Part shown: piece after piece, positions 19,934 through 29,164 of the stretch
How positions within the stretch are numbered: position 1 is the first letter of the stretch
Layout: the number at the start of each line of letters is the position of its first letter
Origin: Streptomyces spiramenti
GTDB taxonomy: Bacteria; Actinomycetota; Actinomycetes; Streptomycetales; Streptomycetaceae
Direction: 5' to 3'
Length of the DNA: 37,157 bases
NCBI RefSeq assembly: GCF_012034385.1
Contig: NZ_JAAVJB010000028.1
Coordinates: 1-37,157, forward strand
Notes under the pieces: generated by a model
Database searches by the model: none
The model's input: the letters and a program-made list of their open reading frames with translations, nothing else
What the model was told of the DNA's origin: nothing
Program-made: the position numbers and the translations under genes

Positions 19934-20760
19934 TTGTCCCAGCGCACCTCGCACGCCGCCCACCCTGACCTTCAAGGCAACTGCGGCGACTGCTTCGGGC
20001 TGTGCTGTGTAGCACTGCCCTTCTCACGGTCGGCTGACTTCCCGGTGAACAAGTCCGCCGGCACACCCTGCGGAAATCTCCAGAAGGACTTCCGCTGCGG
20101 AGTCCACGAGCAGCTGCGCGACAGGGGCTACCACGGCTGCGCGGTGTTCGACTGCTTCGGCGCCGGCCAGAAGGTCTCCCGGGTCACCTTCACAAGCGTC
20201 AGCTGGCGTGATGAGCCCGACTCGGCCCGCACGATGTATGAGGTCTTCCCCATCGTGCGCCGGCTCCACGAGCTCCTCACGTACATCGCGCAGGCCCTGG
20301 ACCTGTCCTCGGCACGGCCCGTCCACCGGGATCTCCGCCGCGCGTACGAACAGATAGACGCACTCACCCGGGAGACGCCCCGACCTTGCTCGCCATCGAT
20401 GTCGACGCGCTGCGCGCCACGGTCGACCCGCTGCTCCTGCGCACCGCCGAACTGGCACGGGCGGCGGTGCCGGCGAGCGGGAGGAACCACCGGAGAGCCG
20501 ACCTCGTCGGCGCGCGGCTGCACGGCGCGCAACTGCGGGGCGCCGACATGCGAGGGGCCCTGCTCATCGCGGCTGACCTCTCCGGCGCCGACCTCCGCGA
20601 CGCCGACCTGATCGGCGCGGACATGCGAGACGCCGACCTGCGTGGGGCGGACCTCCGCAACGCGCTGTTCCTGACTCAGTCTCAGCTTGACGCCGCGCGG
20701 GGTGACGCGCGCACGCAGATTTCCCCTCCGTTGACACACCCGCCGCACTGGGCCACCTGA
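19934..20760 (+). pseudogene. Pentapeptide-repeat protein, split by a frameshift
   Basis: The intact protein would be about 275 residues. The N-terminal part (GTG at 19934) has a Cys-rich head, CGDCFGLCC, and further cysteines in PCGNL, RCGVHE and DCFGAGQ, possibly a metal site. The C-terminal part (from about 20386, in another frame) has pentapeptide repeats of the A(D/N)LRG type (RGADMRGALLIAADLSGADL and onward), which fold as a right-handed beta-helix. The frame shifts by -1 near 20375-20385; restoring one G after the GAG codon there joins the halves as LTRE-DAPTLLAIDVDAL. Either the gene is broken or the base is a sequencing error. An 8-9 bp hairpin follows the stop. Confidence 0.8.
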
Positions 20761-20776
20761 AGCGGACCGTCGAAGG

Positions 20777-20801
20777 CGGCCTCGGGGAGTCTCCGAGGCC
20801 G
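20777..20801 (+). terminator. Hairpin after the pentapeptide-repeat gene
   Basis: Nine-base arms CGGCCTCGG/CCGAGGCCG (20777-20785 and 20793-20801) with a 7-base loop, 16 nt after the stop codon. Confidence 0.7.
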
Positions 20802-21216
20802 GCGGAACCGCTCAGCGCGGGGAATCGAGTCGTGGGGGGAACGGGCGGGCATTCGGTCGGGCAGCATCCTGCCGCGGCTCGGGCCGGTGTCGCCGTCCGG
20901 TGAAACCGCCTCACCCGCCGCGACGCCCTGCCGAAGGCCGCCCGTCCGTTCCGTGACGGGCACGGAACAGGTTCACCCGTGCAGCCGCCCGTCCCGGCGC
21001 ACACCCTCGCCCGGAGCGGTGCGCGCGCCTCCGATCAGCCCGTGCAGGGCGGCCTGCCGTCCCGTCGGCCACCGTGCCCCAGCCCGGACGGCGGACCGCG
21101 ACCGGCCAATCGCCCCTGGGCCACTGCCGTCACGGTCCCCGCGCCGGGGGTCGACCAGCCCCACGGGCGACCACCCGCACGGTTGGCCGCGGGGCGGCGC
21201 TCAGGAGCTCAGCAGC
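20802..21216. other. Gene-free region downstream of the cas operon
   Basis: About 415 bp with no supported gene. This is where cas1, cas2 or a CRISPR array would normally follow cas6e in a type I-E locus; I find no direct repeats of 28-29 bp and no Cas1/Cas2 coding sequence. Confidence 0.6.
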
Positions 21217-21882
21217 TCATCGCGCGGGGGCGATGCTGAGAAGGCCACATCCGTGTGCCTTGCCCCGACCGACGCCCGTGGCGATCTTCTCGCGGAGCAG
21301 TTCCGCGTCGAGGACGCGAGCGACTCCGTCGAACTGCGTGCGGGCGTGCTGAACTCGTGGACGCGCGGCAGTGCCCTTCGAAGCCGGTCGACCGCGAACC
21401 GCCGGGAGCGGGTGGGCGTTGATCTGCAACGGTTCCAATCCCCCGGCGGCGGACTGTCGTTCCCACCACTCAACCGCGGCGTTGCCGCTCAACGACACGA
21501 CCGGCGGCAGCCCGTAGGCCTCCCGGGCGACGGTCCCGGGCTTGCGCACCGGATTGGCCACGCACCGGTAGTTGACCAGCATGCCCTTCTCCAGGCCCGA
21601 CAACAGGGTGTCGAGCGACCGCGTTTCGACCTTCCCGTAGGCGTCGGGAAGGCGTGAGGAGTCGGGTTCCACCTGGCTCTGCAGCAGCACGTGCGGGCCC
21701 CGCGGACCGTCCTCGGCGCGGAACAGGACCCCGAACGCAGCTCGGGCCGGTCCCTCGACACCGTCGGGGAACATCTGCAGCGTCCGTTGGTGAAGCCGGA
21801 GGCCCTGGTCGCTACCGCTGAGGTCTCGCTGGGCCTCACGGGAATGAGGCGAGGGCACGATGCGGGTCAGCCACAGGATCAT
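21217..21882 (-). CDS. cas6e: Type I-E CRISPR RNA endonuclease Cas6e
   Basis: This nuclease cuts the pre-crRNA in the repeat hairpin and stays on Cascade as its head. It has 221 residues with two ferredoxin-like domains. The N-terminus is LTRIVPSPHSREAQRDL, a candidate catalytic His lies in LRLHQRTLQMFPD, and the C-terminus carries the Gly-rich RNA-binding loop (GVGRGKAHGCGLLS). The ATG at 21882 overlaps the cas5e stop (ATGA). It is the last gene of the operon. Its presence, with an intact His, implies that a repeat array should exist elsewhere in the genome. Confidence 0.93.
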   Translation of the reverse strand: MILWLTRIVPSPHSREAQRDLSGSDQGLRLHQRTLQMFPDGVEGPARAAFGVLFRAEDGPRGPHVLLQSQVEPDSSRLPDAYGKVETRSLDTLLSGLEKGMLVNYRCVANPVRKPGTVAREAYGLPPVVSLSGNAAVEWWERQSAAGGLEPLQINAHPLPAVRGRPASKGTAARPRVQHARTQFDGVARVLDAELLREKIATGVGRGKAHGCGLLSIAPAR

Positions 21883-22706
21883 CGGGCGCTCCTCTCCGGC
21901 ATGCTGACACGAGCTTTCATCATGTGCCTGCCGAGCGCTTCCAGGTATCCGGTGCCGAGGCCCGCGTATGCGGCGTCGGGCAGGCGGACGGATCGCCGGT
22001 ACAGCGGTCGGGGCCGGTGCCGGCGCTCCAGCGGAGCGAAGGACACCGGCTCGTCGGTGACTTCCCCGCTGTGGTGATCGCCGTCCCCGCTGTCCGGCGC
22101 GTCGGAGGGAACGGGCAACACTCCGAGCGGCCGGTCCCCGTAGAACTCGACCGGCTGCGGACCGCCCCGTGGGAGCCTGGCGGCGAGCGGCAGCCGCACC
22201 AGGTGATCCAGCGGGTCGGCCACCGCCCCCAAGAGGACCGGGCCCTCCGGCGGACAGGACCTGCGGCCGAGGAACAGCGGCCACTGCGGGTCGCGCAGCG
22301 CGCCGGCACAGGTGTCCAGCAGTTCGGTGTCGTCGGAGGTGAGCGCGAGGGTGAACGCCGCATCGGCCAAGTACTGGCGCTTGGTGACCAGCGTTCCCTT
22401 ACCTTCGCCCCTGCGCTTCCCGTCCACGGTGATCACCGTCTCGTCCGCGGGGCGCCCTCCGCCCACGGTGTGGAAGTCGGAGAGGACGACGCCGGGACGG
22501 TCGACCCGCACCGTCATCGACACCGCCGTGAGGTCGTCGACCAGCGCACCTCGCTCCCGCCCCAGACCAGCCGCGAGCAGACCCACGACGCCGGACCGCG
22601 TGGGGAATCTGGCGGTGTCCCGCCAGAGGTACTTGCTGTGGGTGCCCCAGGACTGCAGGGGGCCTGCCAGCCGCAGCAGCAGTCCGTGGGTGGGCCGCTC
22701 GGTCAC
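21879..22706 (-). CDS. cas5e: Type I-E Cascade subunit Cas5e
   Basis: This subunit binds the 5' handle of the crRNA and links Cse1 to the Cas7 backbone. It has 275 residues. The Cas5 signature is LLLRLAGPLQSWG, followed by RDTARFPTRSGVVGLLAAGLG, and the middle contains DFHTVGGG. It overlaps cas7e by ATGA at its start and cas6e by ATGA at its end, so the three are co-translated. An acidic, His-containing insertion (DSGDGDHHSGE) near residue 210 is probably a surface loop. Confidence 0.94.
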   Translation of the reverse strand: MTERPTHGLLLRLAGPLQSWGTHSKYLWRDTARFPTRSGVVGLLAAGLGRERGALVDDLTAVSMTVRVDRPGVVLSDFHTVGGGRPADETVITVDGKRRGEGKGTLVTKRQYLADAAFTLALTSDDTELLDTCAGALRDPQWPLFLGRRSCPPEGPVLLGAVADPLDHLVRLPLAARLPRGGPQPVEFYGDRPLGVLPVPSDAPDSGDGDHHSGEVTDEPVSFAPLERRHRPRPLYRRSVRLPDAAYAGLGTGYLEALGRHMMKARVSMPERSAR

Positions 22707-23875
22707 TGCGGGACCTCGGGCAGCGCGGTGTCCAGAGCGGCGGTCGCGAGATCAGCGAAGGACTGGTGACGCTCGCCGAGATGCTCCAGCTTGTCGAAAC
22801 GGAGCGAAGCGTGCGCCGCTGTCAGGACACGGTCGGGGCCCAGCAGGGCGTTGGCGGCCTCGGAGTAGGCGTCGATCGCCTCAACGGAGCGTGCGACGTA
22901 TCCACCCTGCTGAGCCGACTGCACCGGCTCCTCGAAGGCAGCCGCGAAGGACAGCGGCCGGTCGGAGCGGACCGCCACATGGACCAGGTGGGGAAGCGAA
23001 TGAGGCGCGGTGGAGTTCTTCTTGGCCTGCGGCAGCGACTCGATGAAGGAGAGCATGAACTGGCGGGCGAGTTCGCGAGCGGCACCGACGGCGGTGTCGC
23101 GGTCGTCGCTCAGGTTCTTGGCGAGCTCCTCCAGGTCGACCGTGGCGAACCGGTACAGAGTGCCGGTGCTGAACTCGGCGGTCCCCATGTGACCGCTGCC
23201 GGTTTCGTCGCCCTTTGTGGCGGTGACGTCGTCGACAGCCGCGAAGTAGTCGAGCTCGACCTCGGTGGCGTGCGTGGTGAAGGCGTGCGCGACCTGGACG
23301 GCACCGTCGACACCGGCCTGGTCGACCTCGGCGAGCATGCGGCCGAAGAGGTTGATGACGCCGTTCCTCCGGAGCAGGATCGTGTCGATCTTGCCTTTGA
23401 GTGCGCTCTCGGGTGCCTTTCCCTTGCCGGTGAAGTCGGTGGTGATCGCGTCCTTGTGGGCCTCGGCGACATCGGCGAGTTCCGCGACGGCGTCCTCGGG
23501 AAGGTAGACGAGCGCGTTGGTCAGGACCTTGTTCTTGATGAACTGCTTGTCCTTCCCCTTGGCCACCTCCCACTTGATGCTGCTTCCTGCCGCGACGTGC
23601 GCGCCCGCCCGTCGGGCGGCGAGCTCGTCCCACCCACGGTCGAGAAGTACTTCGGCGACCCGCTCACCGATGCGCCGCGTACGCAGCGCGTTGTCCCCGA
23701 GCGCGTCCTGGAAGTGTTCGCGGACCGCACGCTTCCACGCCTGGCTGGAGATGCGGGTGCGGAGGGCGTCCCCGTAGAGCATGGTCTTCACCGAGTTGGT
23801 GTCGTCCCGGTTCAGGTTCGCGTAGGGAACGGGCTGGACGACGTGGATGTCGAGGAACCGTGGCGTGAGGGCCAT
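22703..23875 (-). CDS. cas7e: Type I-E Cascade backbone subunit Cas7e (Cse4/CasC)
   Basis: Six copies of this protein form the helical crRNA-binding backbone. It has 390 residues. The N-terminus reads FLDIHVVQPVPYANLNRDD then ISSQAWKRAVREHF, typical of Cse4/CasC, and NLFGRMLAE and AVRSDRPLSFAAAFEEPV are also family-like. It starts at the ATG at 23875, 26 nt after the cse2 stop. Length and motifs are normal. Confidence 0.95.
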   Translation of the reverse strand: MALTPRFLDIHVVQPVPYANLNRDDTNSVKTMLYGDALRTRISSQAWKRAVREHFQDALGDNALRTRRIGERVAEVLLDRGWDELAARRAGAHVAAGSSIKWEVAKGKDKQFIKNKVLTNALVYLPEDAVAELADVAEAHKDAITTDFTGKGKAPESALKGKIDTILLRRNGVINLFGRMLAEVDQAGVDGAVQVAHAFTTHATEVELDYFAAVDDVTATKGDETGSGHMGTAEFSTGTLYRFATVDLEELAKNLSDDRDTAVGAARELARQFMLSFIESLPQAKKNSTAPHSLPHLVHVAVRSDRPLSFAAAFEEPVQSAQQGGYVARSVEAIDAYSEAANALLGPDRVLTAAHASLRFDKLEHLGERHQSFADLATAALDTALPEVPQ

Positions 23876-23901
23876 CGGGGATCTCCTGTGGGTGAGGGGG
23901 G

Positions 23902-24576
23902 TCAGTCACGTGCGACGGATGCGGTGATCCGGTAGAAGTCCTGCAGCCAGTGGCGGCTGATGCGTCCCGACCGGTGCGGCCAGTCGACGAGGTCTGCCAG
24001 CAACCGGTCCCAGTGGATGGGGGTTTCGGTGACGCGTACCTGGTTCACGGCGGCCGGGAGGTGCAGGTGGATGCCTCGCAGGCTCTGCCGCGTCAGCAGG
24101 TTGATGCGGCTCTCCGCGGCGCTCAGCCGCATGGAACTGCCCTTGGCCACGACGGCTTGCCCCAGAGCGGCGCCGAAGGATTCGCTCCGGGTGGGCGCCG
24201 ATCGGTCGGCCTTCCCCGCTGTCCTCTCACTCTTCTGAGCGGCCTGCGTCTCCTGGTCGGCTCTGATCGCTTCCTCGTGCTCGTCGGCCTCCTGAGCGGC
24301 GGTGAAGCTGTGTCGGGGCCGAGCCGCGATCAGGGAGGCCACCGTGTAGTAGGCCTGCGCGGTGTCGTCGCACCCTGCGGGTACCAGCGTCGTCAGCAGC
24401 CGGTGCATGGGGCGGACGCGCGGATGGTCCAGGTCACGGCGCAGGCCCGCGCGCAGGGCCGCGTGGTTTCCGGGGTCTCGGCGGCAGAGGCGTTCGACTT
24501 CGGCGACGAACTCCGCGTACGTGTCGAGAGCCGTCGGACGCTTGTCCGATGCGGGGGCTTGGGCTTGGGTGGTCAC
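23902..24576 (-). CDS. cse2: Type I-E Cascade small subunit Cse2 (CasB)
   Basis: This all-helical subunit, present as a dimer, stabilises the displaced target strand. It has 224 residues. It starts at a GTG at 24576, 28 nt after the cse1 stop. Family features are the N-terminal FVAEVERLCRRDPGNHAALR and the C-terminal LADLVDWPHRSGRISRHWLQDFY. A charged linker of about 45 residues in the middle (EADEHEEAIRADQETQAAQK) makes it longer than the E. coli protein, as in other actinobacteria. Confidence 0.93.
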   Translation of the reverse strand: MTTQAQAPASDKRPTALDTYAEFVAEVERLCRRDPGNHAALRAGLRRDLDHPRVRPMHRLLTTLVPAGCDDTAQAYYTVASLIAARPRHSFTAAQEADEHEEAIRADQETQAAQKSERTAGKADRSAPTRSESFGAALGQAVVAKGSSMRLSAAESRINLLTRQSLRGIHLHLPAAVNQVRVTETPIHWDRLLADLVDWPHRSGRISRHWLQDFYRITASVARD

Positions 24577-24604
24577 GGCCTGTCCTCGGGTCGGTGGGCG
24601 CCGG

Positions 24605-26212
24605 TCACGACTGTTTGGCCGCGGTTCCGGTCTTCGCCCGCATGGCCTTGCGCGGGTCCTTCAGCGCGGCAAGGATGATCGCCCTGGCTCGGGTGACGGC
24701 CTTCGCTCCCCGAGCGGTACGGGTCACGGAGTCGGTCACCTCGTCGTACGCGTCGAGCGCGTGCTTCCCGAAGGCCCGGCACGCGACATCGAAGTCGAAA
24801 CCGGAGTTCCCCGGGCCGTCTGAGCGGGTCAGCCGCCTGAACCTGGACCAGAACTCGTCCTCTGCCTGCGGCCAGTACCGTGCCGCCGAGGCGTCCAGCC
24901 AGGCTCCGGGGGCGTTCTTCTTGTCGTCGGTGTACTGCAGCCAGGCTTCCTTCGTGGCCCGCTCCAGCCTGTATCCGAAGAGCTCTCCCAGCTCGCGGAG
25001 TTGGCGGACGGGCAGCTCGGTGTTGACCGCGTCCTCCTCCACCCGGGAGAGGAGGACGGGGGTCGTCGCGTCGACGTACTGGTGGTTGGCGGACTGGCTG
25101 AGGTCCTGCTCGAAGCCGAGCGCCCGCACTCGGAGGTACTCCACGACGTCGAAGGCGTGGTCCATGACCGTGGGCTGGATGGGGCTCTCGTCGTCCAACT
25201 GTTTGAGCAGCAGGGCGTCGACGTCCCGCCAGAGGGAGCGGGAGGAGCGTGCGGGCCGGGAGTAGGTCTCACCGTTCTTGGCGATGTCCCAGATGAGGTA
25301 GTCGTCCTGCGGTCGGTACCGCTCGGCGTCGTAGGCCCACGTGATGTACGCGTCCGCGGTGCTCTTCCCGTCCTGGGCCGGGACGAGATACAGGGCGTGC
25401 TGCGAGCAGGCAGTGAGCCGGGAGCAGGGGCCCTGGGGCTCGGGCATCGGCTTGAGCGGATGGGGCAGCTCGTCGCACTCCCACGGGCACCGGTCGGTGT
25501 GACGGGTGACGTCGCCGTCCGGCGGGGTCAGGCCGGCCAGCAGCGTCAGGAAGAGGTTGTCGCACTCCGGGTGGTACGACAGCGCGGACCGCAGAGGCGA
25601 GGCCTTCGCGTAGTGGTGGCTCACCCCCTCGACCGCACGTCGCGAGAGGCCGCCGGGCGCTCCCCAGTAGTGCCAGGTCAGCAGCGACAACGCTGCCTGT
25701 GAGAAGTCGGGTTGGACGAGGTTGTCATGACTCCAGTGCCCGAACCAGGACTGGTTGTTGCCCGCCGCCCGGCTCATGACCAGCTTGTGGACCCCGGCGG
25801 TCTTGTTCCTGTCGCACTGCTCGGGAAGGCGGGGGTCCTGCAGCCAGGGGCGGTCACGGTCGAACAGGTCGAAACGGTGGGCCCACTGGCCGAAGTAGCC
25901 GGCGATGCCGGCCTTGCTGCCGTCGGGGAGTTCGACGGTCTCCTCGGGGAATCCCCGTTCGAGGATGTCGTCCCGCCGATCGCCCCAGCTTCCGGGGCCC
26001 GCTTCGTCCAGGGCAGTGATCCGGGCGGTGAGCGCGTACAGCAGGCGCAACAGCGCCGAGTGGGCCGGCGCTTCCGGAATGAGCAGCGTGCGGATGTCGC
26101 GCGCGTGCAGGAACAGCTCCCGGAGGCCCACGAGGGGCGGGCCCGACTTCCCCTCCAGCCATGCGACCGGGACCCATGGCTGGTCGATCAGATCGGACGC
26201 AGGCGTGACCAT
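24605..26212 (-). CDS. cse1: Type I-E Cascade large subunit Cse1 (Cas8e/CasA)
   Basis: The large subunit recognises the PAM and recruits Cas3. It has 535 residues from ATG 26212, chosen because a GGAGGGGGAGGG tract lies just before it and the family starts close by (LIDQPWVPVAWLEG); an ATG at 26242 is in frame but upstream of that tract. Family features are WGDRRDDILERGFPEE, HKLVMSRAAGNNQSWFGHW, LSLLTWHYWGAPGGLSR and the C-terminal four-helix bundle. It lies 66 nt after cas3. Nothing suggests damage. Confidence 0.93.
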   Translation of the reverse strand: MVTPASDLIDQPWVPVAWLEGKSGPPLVGLRELFLHARDIRTLLIPEAPAHSALLRLLYALTARITALDEAGPGSWGDRRDDILERGFPEETVELPDGSKAGIAGYFGQWAHRFDLFDRDRPWLQDPRLPEQCDRNKTAGVHKLVMSRAAGNNQSWFGHWSHDNLVQPDFSQAALSLLTWHYWGAPGGLSRRAVEGVSHHYAKASPLRSALSYHPECDNLFLTLLAGLTPPDGDVTRHTDRCPWECDELPHPLKPMPEPQGPCSRLTACSQHALYLVPAQDGKSTADAYITWAYDAERYRPQDDYLIWDIAKNGETYSRPARSSRSLWRDVDALLLKQLDDESPIQPTVMDHAFDVVEYLRVRALGFEQDLSQSANHQYVDATTPVLLSRVEEDAVNTELPVRQLRELGELFGYRLERATKEAWLQYTDDKKNAPGAWLDASAARYWPQAEDEFWSRFRRLTRSDGPGNSGFDFDVACRAFGKHALDAYDEVTDSVTRTARGAKAVTRARAIILAALKDPRKAMRAKTGTAAKQS

Positions 26213-26278
26213 GTCCCTCCCCCTCCGTGGTCGGACGTCCACTGCATGTTAGACGGACGTACGGGACGGAGTGGTCGT

Positions 26279-29005
26279 TCACGACAACTGGTCGATCGTC
26301 AGGCCATGTTCGGTCATGCGGAACCGATGGTTCGGCGTGGTGTAAACCCACTCGCCGTCTTCCTCTCTCAGCTTCAGCAGAAGGACGTTGGCGAGCGCCG
26401 GCATCTTGCGCCAGGCATCGTTGGCATCGCCAGTCATGCCCTCCACGAGGCGCTTGGGCACTGGAATCAGAGAGGAGACGATGCGGCCCGGCAGCGGTAT
26501 CTGCTTGGTCCTGCGCTTACGATCGCGCACGGTTCTGTGCATCGGAACGTCATCCGCCAGCAGTGTCACGGCGTCCCCTTGCTGATTACGCCCGGGGTAT
26601 CCGCACACCACGTGCACCAGCTCCTCACCGAGCACGGAGGAGAGCAGATCGGGTTCTGCTCCCGGGTGGCCGCGGCTCAGCAGGCCGAGGTCTCCATCGA
26701 GCTCACACGGCCCAGGCACAGCCAGCCAGCCAGCCGTGCCGCCGAATCTACGTTTGTCGACCCTGCGCCGATTGTCGAGCTGCTGGAGCTCACGCGCCGC
26801 AAAGGAGCCCAGGTTGTCGACGAGCTCCTCGGCATACACCTCGTCCAGCAGCGAGGGCAGTTCCTCCGGAAGAGCTACTGTCATGCCAGAGCCCAGGAGC
26901 AGTCCGGTACGGCACAAGAGTGCGGCATCGTCCCGTTCCGATGCGCTGTCCGCCCGGAGCACCGACAGCCGCGGCCGATCTCCCACGCTCTGCGCAGCAC
27001 GGGCCATCAGGTCCGCGAGTGGTGCCGGCCCGGATACCACGAGGTCGAAGCACAGGCCCCGGACATGCTGCAGCATCGCCGTCGTCACCAGCACAGATGG
27101 ACCAGGGGCCCCCTTACCAGGAGCGAAATCTCTCCCGCAGGCAGCCAAACGGTCCCAGCGGTCCTTGTTGCTCATCTGTTCGTGGACCACCGTCACGTCA
27201 AGAACAGGCAGACACCGCATGAGCTGATGGAACGTGCGGATGGCTTCCGCTGGCGTTGCCCTGTAGACCACGGCTCTCCCTCGTCCGGCAGCGGCTATCG
27301 GCGCAAGAGCCGCCTGAAGCTCGTCGTACGGCGCCCCGTCGACGACGGTGATGCCGAGCGTGCTGGCGCGGGCCGCCACCGCGGGCTGCCGGGGAAGACG
27401 CCAGCCTCCCGAACCAGCACCCACGAAGGACCACCCGGGCGACCGGCGCGGCTGCATAACTGGCTCCCGGCCCCCTCCGGCGCCACGGCGATAGGCAGCC
27501 AACATCGCGTCCACCGACGCGTCCGCCGCCGTCGTGGCCAGCACGACGGGGATCCGCAAGGCAGCGGCCCACTCCAGGAACCGCGGCATGAGCCGCTGCC
27601 CCCAAGCGCCGCGAGCATGGACTTCGTCAAGGACGACGACCTTGCCGGAGAGAGCGAAGAGCCTCATGACGTTGAACTTCACCGGCATGACGGCCTGCAG
27701 AAGCTCGTCCACCGTGCCCGTGCCGACCGCCGCCAAGAGCGCACGGTCGTACGAGTTGAGCCAGCTGTTCGCCGTCGGCACCCACTCCTCACCGGGCTCC
27801 GAGACGCTCACTCCTTCGGCCACGTTGGCGAGTGCCCACCCCTCCGTGGCTTCCGCCGGCTTCAATCGAGACGAACTGTGGAGCAGCAGCGACTGCCAGG
27901 GGCCCGCCAGCGCCCCCGCAGCGAACTCGTTCACCTGTGCCATGTGGCCGTCAGCCGCCGAGCCGGTGGGCAGTGCATAGAAGAGCCCCCGCGCGCCGGC
28001 TGCATGCCCGAGCACCGCCGCGGCGCCGAGAGCCGCTTCCGTCCGCTCCGCCGACGGTGGGGCCGTCACCACCACCATGCCCGGCCCGTGGGTGCTTACC
28101 AGGTCGGGCACCTGACCGGCCATACTCGCCCCGAGCCCGGCCTCCTCAACGACGCCAGGAGGTTCAGGCGGCGGGCGGAAGCCCGTACCGAGCAGGTCGG
28201 TCCGCTGCAGCAGGCCGGGAGCCGCAGCGCGGGCGACCCGCCAATAGGAGTCCAGGTCGTCGGGGGAACCCGCCCACCCGTCCTCTCTGAGGCGGTCCCG
28301 AATTCCTTCCTCAATGCTCGCCAGCCAGTCCGCAAGCGTCACCACCCCCGCCAGGACCACGGTCGCCATAGGCGTCAGCCGCCCGTGCGGAACCGCCGTG
28401 GCCCCGACCACCCGACGTACCTCGTCGAAATGGATCCGCCGCTGCTCCTCCCACGCTCCAGCCCCCAGACCGGGATGAAGCGCAAGGGGACACCGCGATT
28501 TCTTGTCCGGGACCGTCGGGTGGAAACGGCCTCCGTGCCCGCCGAGCAACTGGGCCACCGCGTGGCTGAGCCGGGCCTGCGGGCGGAGCTGCGAGGAGGG
28601 GTAGCCGACCTCCTTGAAGGCTCCCAACAGCCACCAGTGCGCCGCCGCTTCGTGCGACTGCATGTCGTGCTTGGCTTCGATGTCGGCCGCGTAGCCAGGC
28701 TCGCCGGCCAGCTGCTCCCGCCTGCCCTCGGGCCCATCCTCGTGCAGTTGGAACGGAACTCTGATCTTCCCGATGTCGTGCAGCCCCGCCCAGAAGGCCG
28801 CGAACGTCCGCGCCTGCTTGTCCGTGACCTCCAGCGCATTGGTCACGAAGCTTCGCTGGTGCACGGTCAGCAGCTGGTCCCAGATCACCTCGGCGACTGC
28901 AGCCGTGTCCAGCAGGTGACAGACCAGAGGAAGCGCGAGGCCGGCGTCACGAGCTTCCTTGCCCAGCCCAGCGGATTTACCCCAGATACGAGGGTCCAGA
29001 GACAT
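26279..29005 (-). CDS. cas3: Type I-E Cas3 with degenerate helicase motifs
   Basis: 908 residues, the usual size. The N-terminal HD nuclease domain keeps His30 (HLLDTAAVAE), His76-Asp77 (LHDIGK), His118 and the Asp of LADWLAS, but the His-His-Gly motif reads GGHGGRF (157-161, second His lost). The SF2 helicase keeps DEVH (460-463). Walker A, normally G-x-G-K-T, reads APPSAERTEAAL with Arg321 at the Lys position; motif III (SAT) reads TTA; motif VI (QRxGRxxR) reads ARAAQSVGD (from 668). ATPase activity is therefore unlikely. The start is the ATG at 29005 with AGGAG nearby; the frame is open to 29497. It is first in the cas operon. The frame itself is intact, so this is divergence and not a simple pseudogene. 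Confidence 0.9.
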   Translation of the reverse strand: MSLDPRIWGKSAGLGKEARDAGLALPLVCHLLDTAAVAEVIWDQLLTVHQRSFVTNALEVTDKQARTFAAFWAGLHDIGKIRVPFQLHEDGPEGRREQLAGEPGYAADIEAKHDMQSHEAAAHWWLLGAFKEVGYPSSQLRPQARLSHAVAQLLGGHGGRFHPTVPDKKSRCPLALHPGLGAGAWEEQRRIHFDEVRRVVGATAVPHGRLTPMATVVLAGVVTLADWLASIEEGIRDRLREDGWAGSPDDLDSYWRVARAAAPGLLQRTDLLGTGFRPPPEPPGVVEEAGLGASMAGQVPDLVSTHGPGMVVVTAPPSAERTEAALGAAAVLGHAAGARGLFYALPTGSAADGHMAQVNEFAAGALAGPWQSLLLHSSSRLKPAEATEGWALANVAEGVSVSEPGEEWVPTANSWLNSYDRALLAAVGTGTVDELLQAVMPVKFNVMRLFALSGKVVVLDEVHARGAWGQRLMPRFLEWAAALRIPVVLATTAADASVDAMLAAYRRGAGGGREPVMQPRRSPGWSFVGAGSGGWRLPRQPAVAARASTLGITVVDGAPYDELQAALAPIAAAGRGRAVVYRATPAEAIRTFHQLMRCLPVLDVTVVHEQMSNKDRWDRLAACGRDFAPGKGAPGPSVLVTTAMLQHVRGLCFDLVVSGPAPLADLMARAAQSVGDRPRLSVLRADSASERDDAALLCRTGLLLGSGMTVALPEELPSLLDEVYAEELVDNLGSFAARELQQLDNRRRVDKRRFGGTAGWLAVPGPCELDGDLGLLSRGHPGAEPDLLSSVLGEELVHVVCGYPGRNQQGDAVTLLADDVPMHRTVRDRKRRTKQIPLPGRIVSSLIPVPKRLVEGMTGDANDAWRKMPALANVLLLKLREEDGEWVYTTPNHRFRMTEHGLTIDQLS

Positions 29006-29164
29006 GCCGCTCCTGGTATCAGCGCCTGACACAGGAGGGTTCCTCCAACGGCAAGCGAGCCATCTCCATTGTCCGCTACAGTACTTGCTGCTGCACGCCT
29101 CTCTGGGAGGTACGCGGAATCGTACTGGCTCTCCAGCCGACGACACATCGAGACAAACGGACGA

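Noticed and set aside
20370..20390. Programmed frameshift in the pentapeptide-repeat gene
   Set aside because: No slippery run or downstream structure is evident; a single lost base is the simpler reading.
20802..21216. Possible CRISPR array after cas6e
   Set aside because: No 28-29-bp direct repeats and no regular spacing are present.
25712..29029. Long plus-strand frame across cse1 and cas3
   Set aside because: Antisense shadow; His/Arg/Gly-rich composition and no family, while the minus strand encodes Cas proteins.
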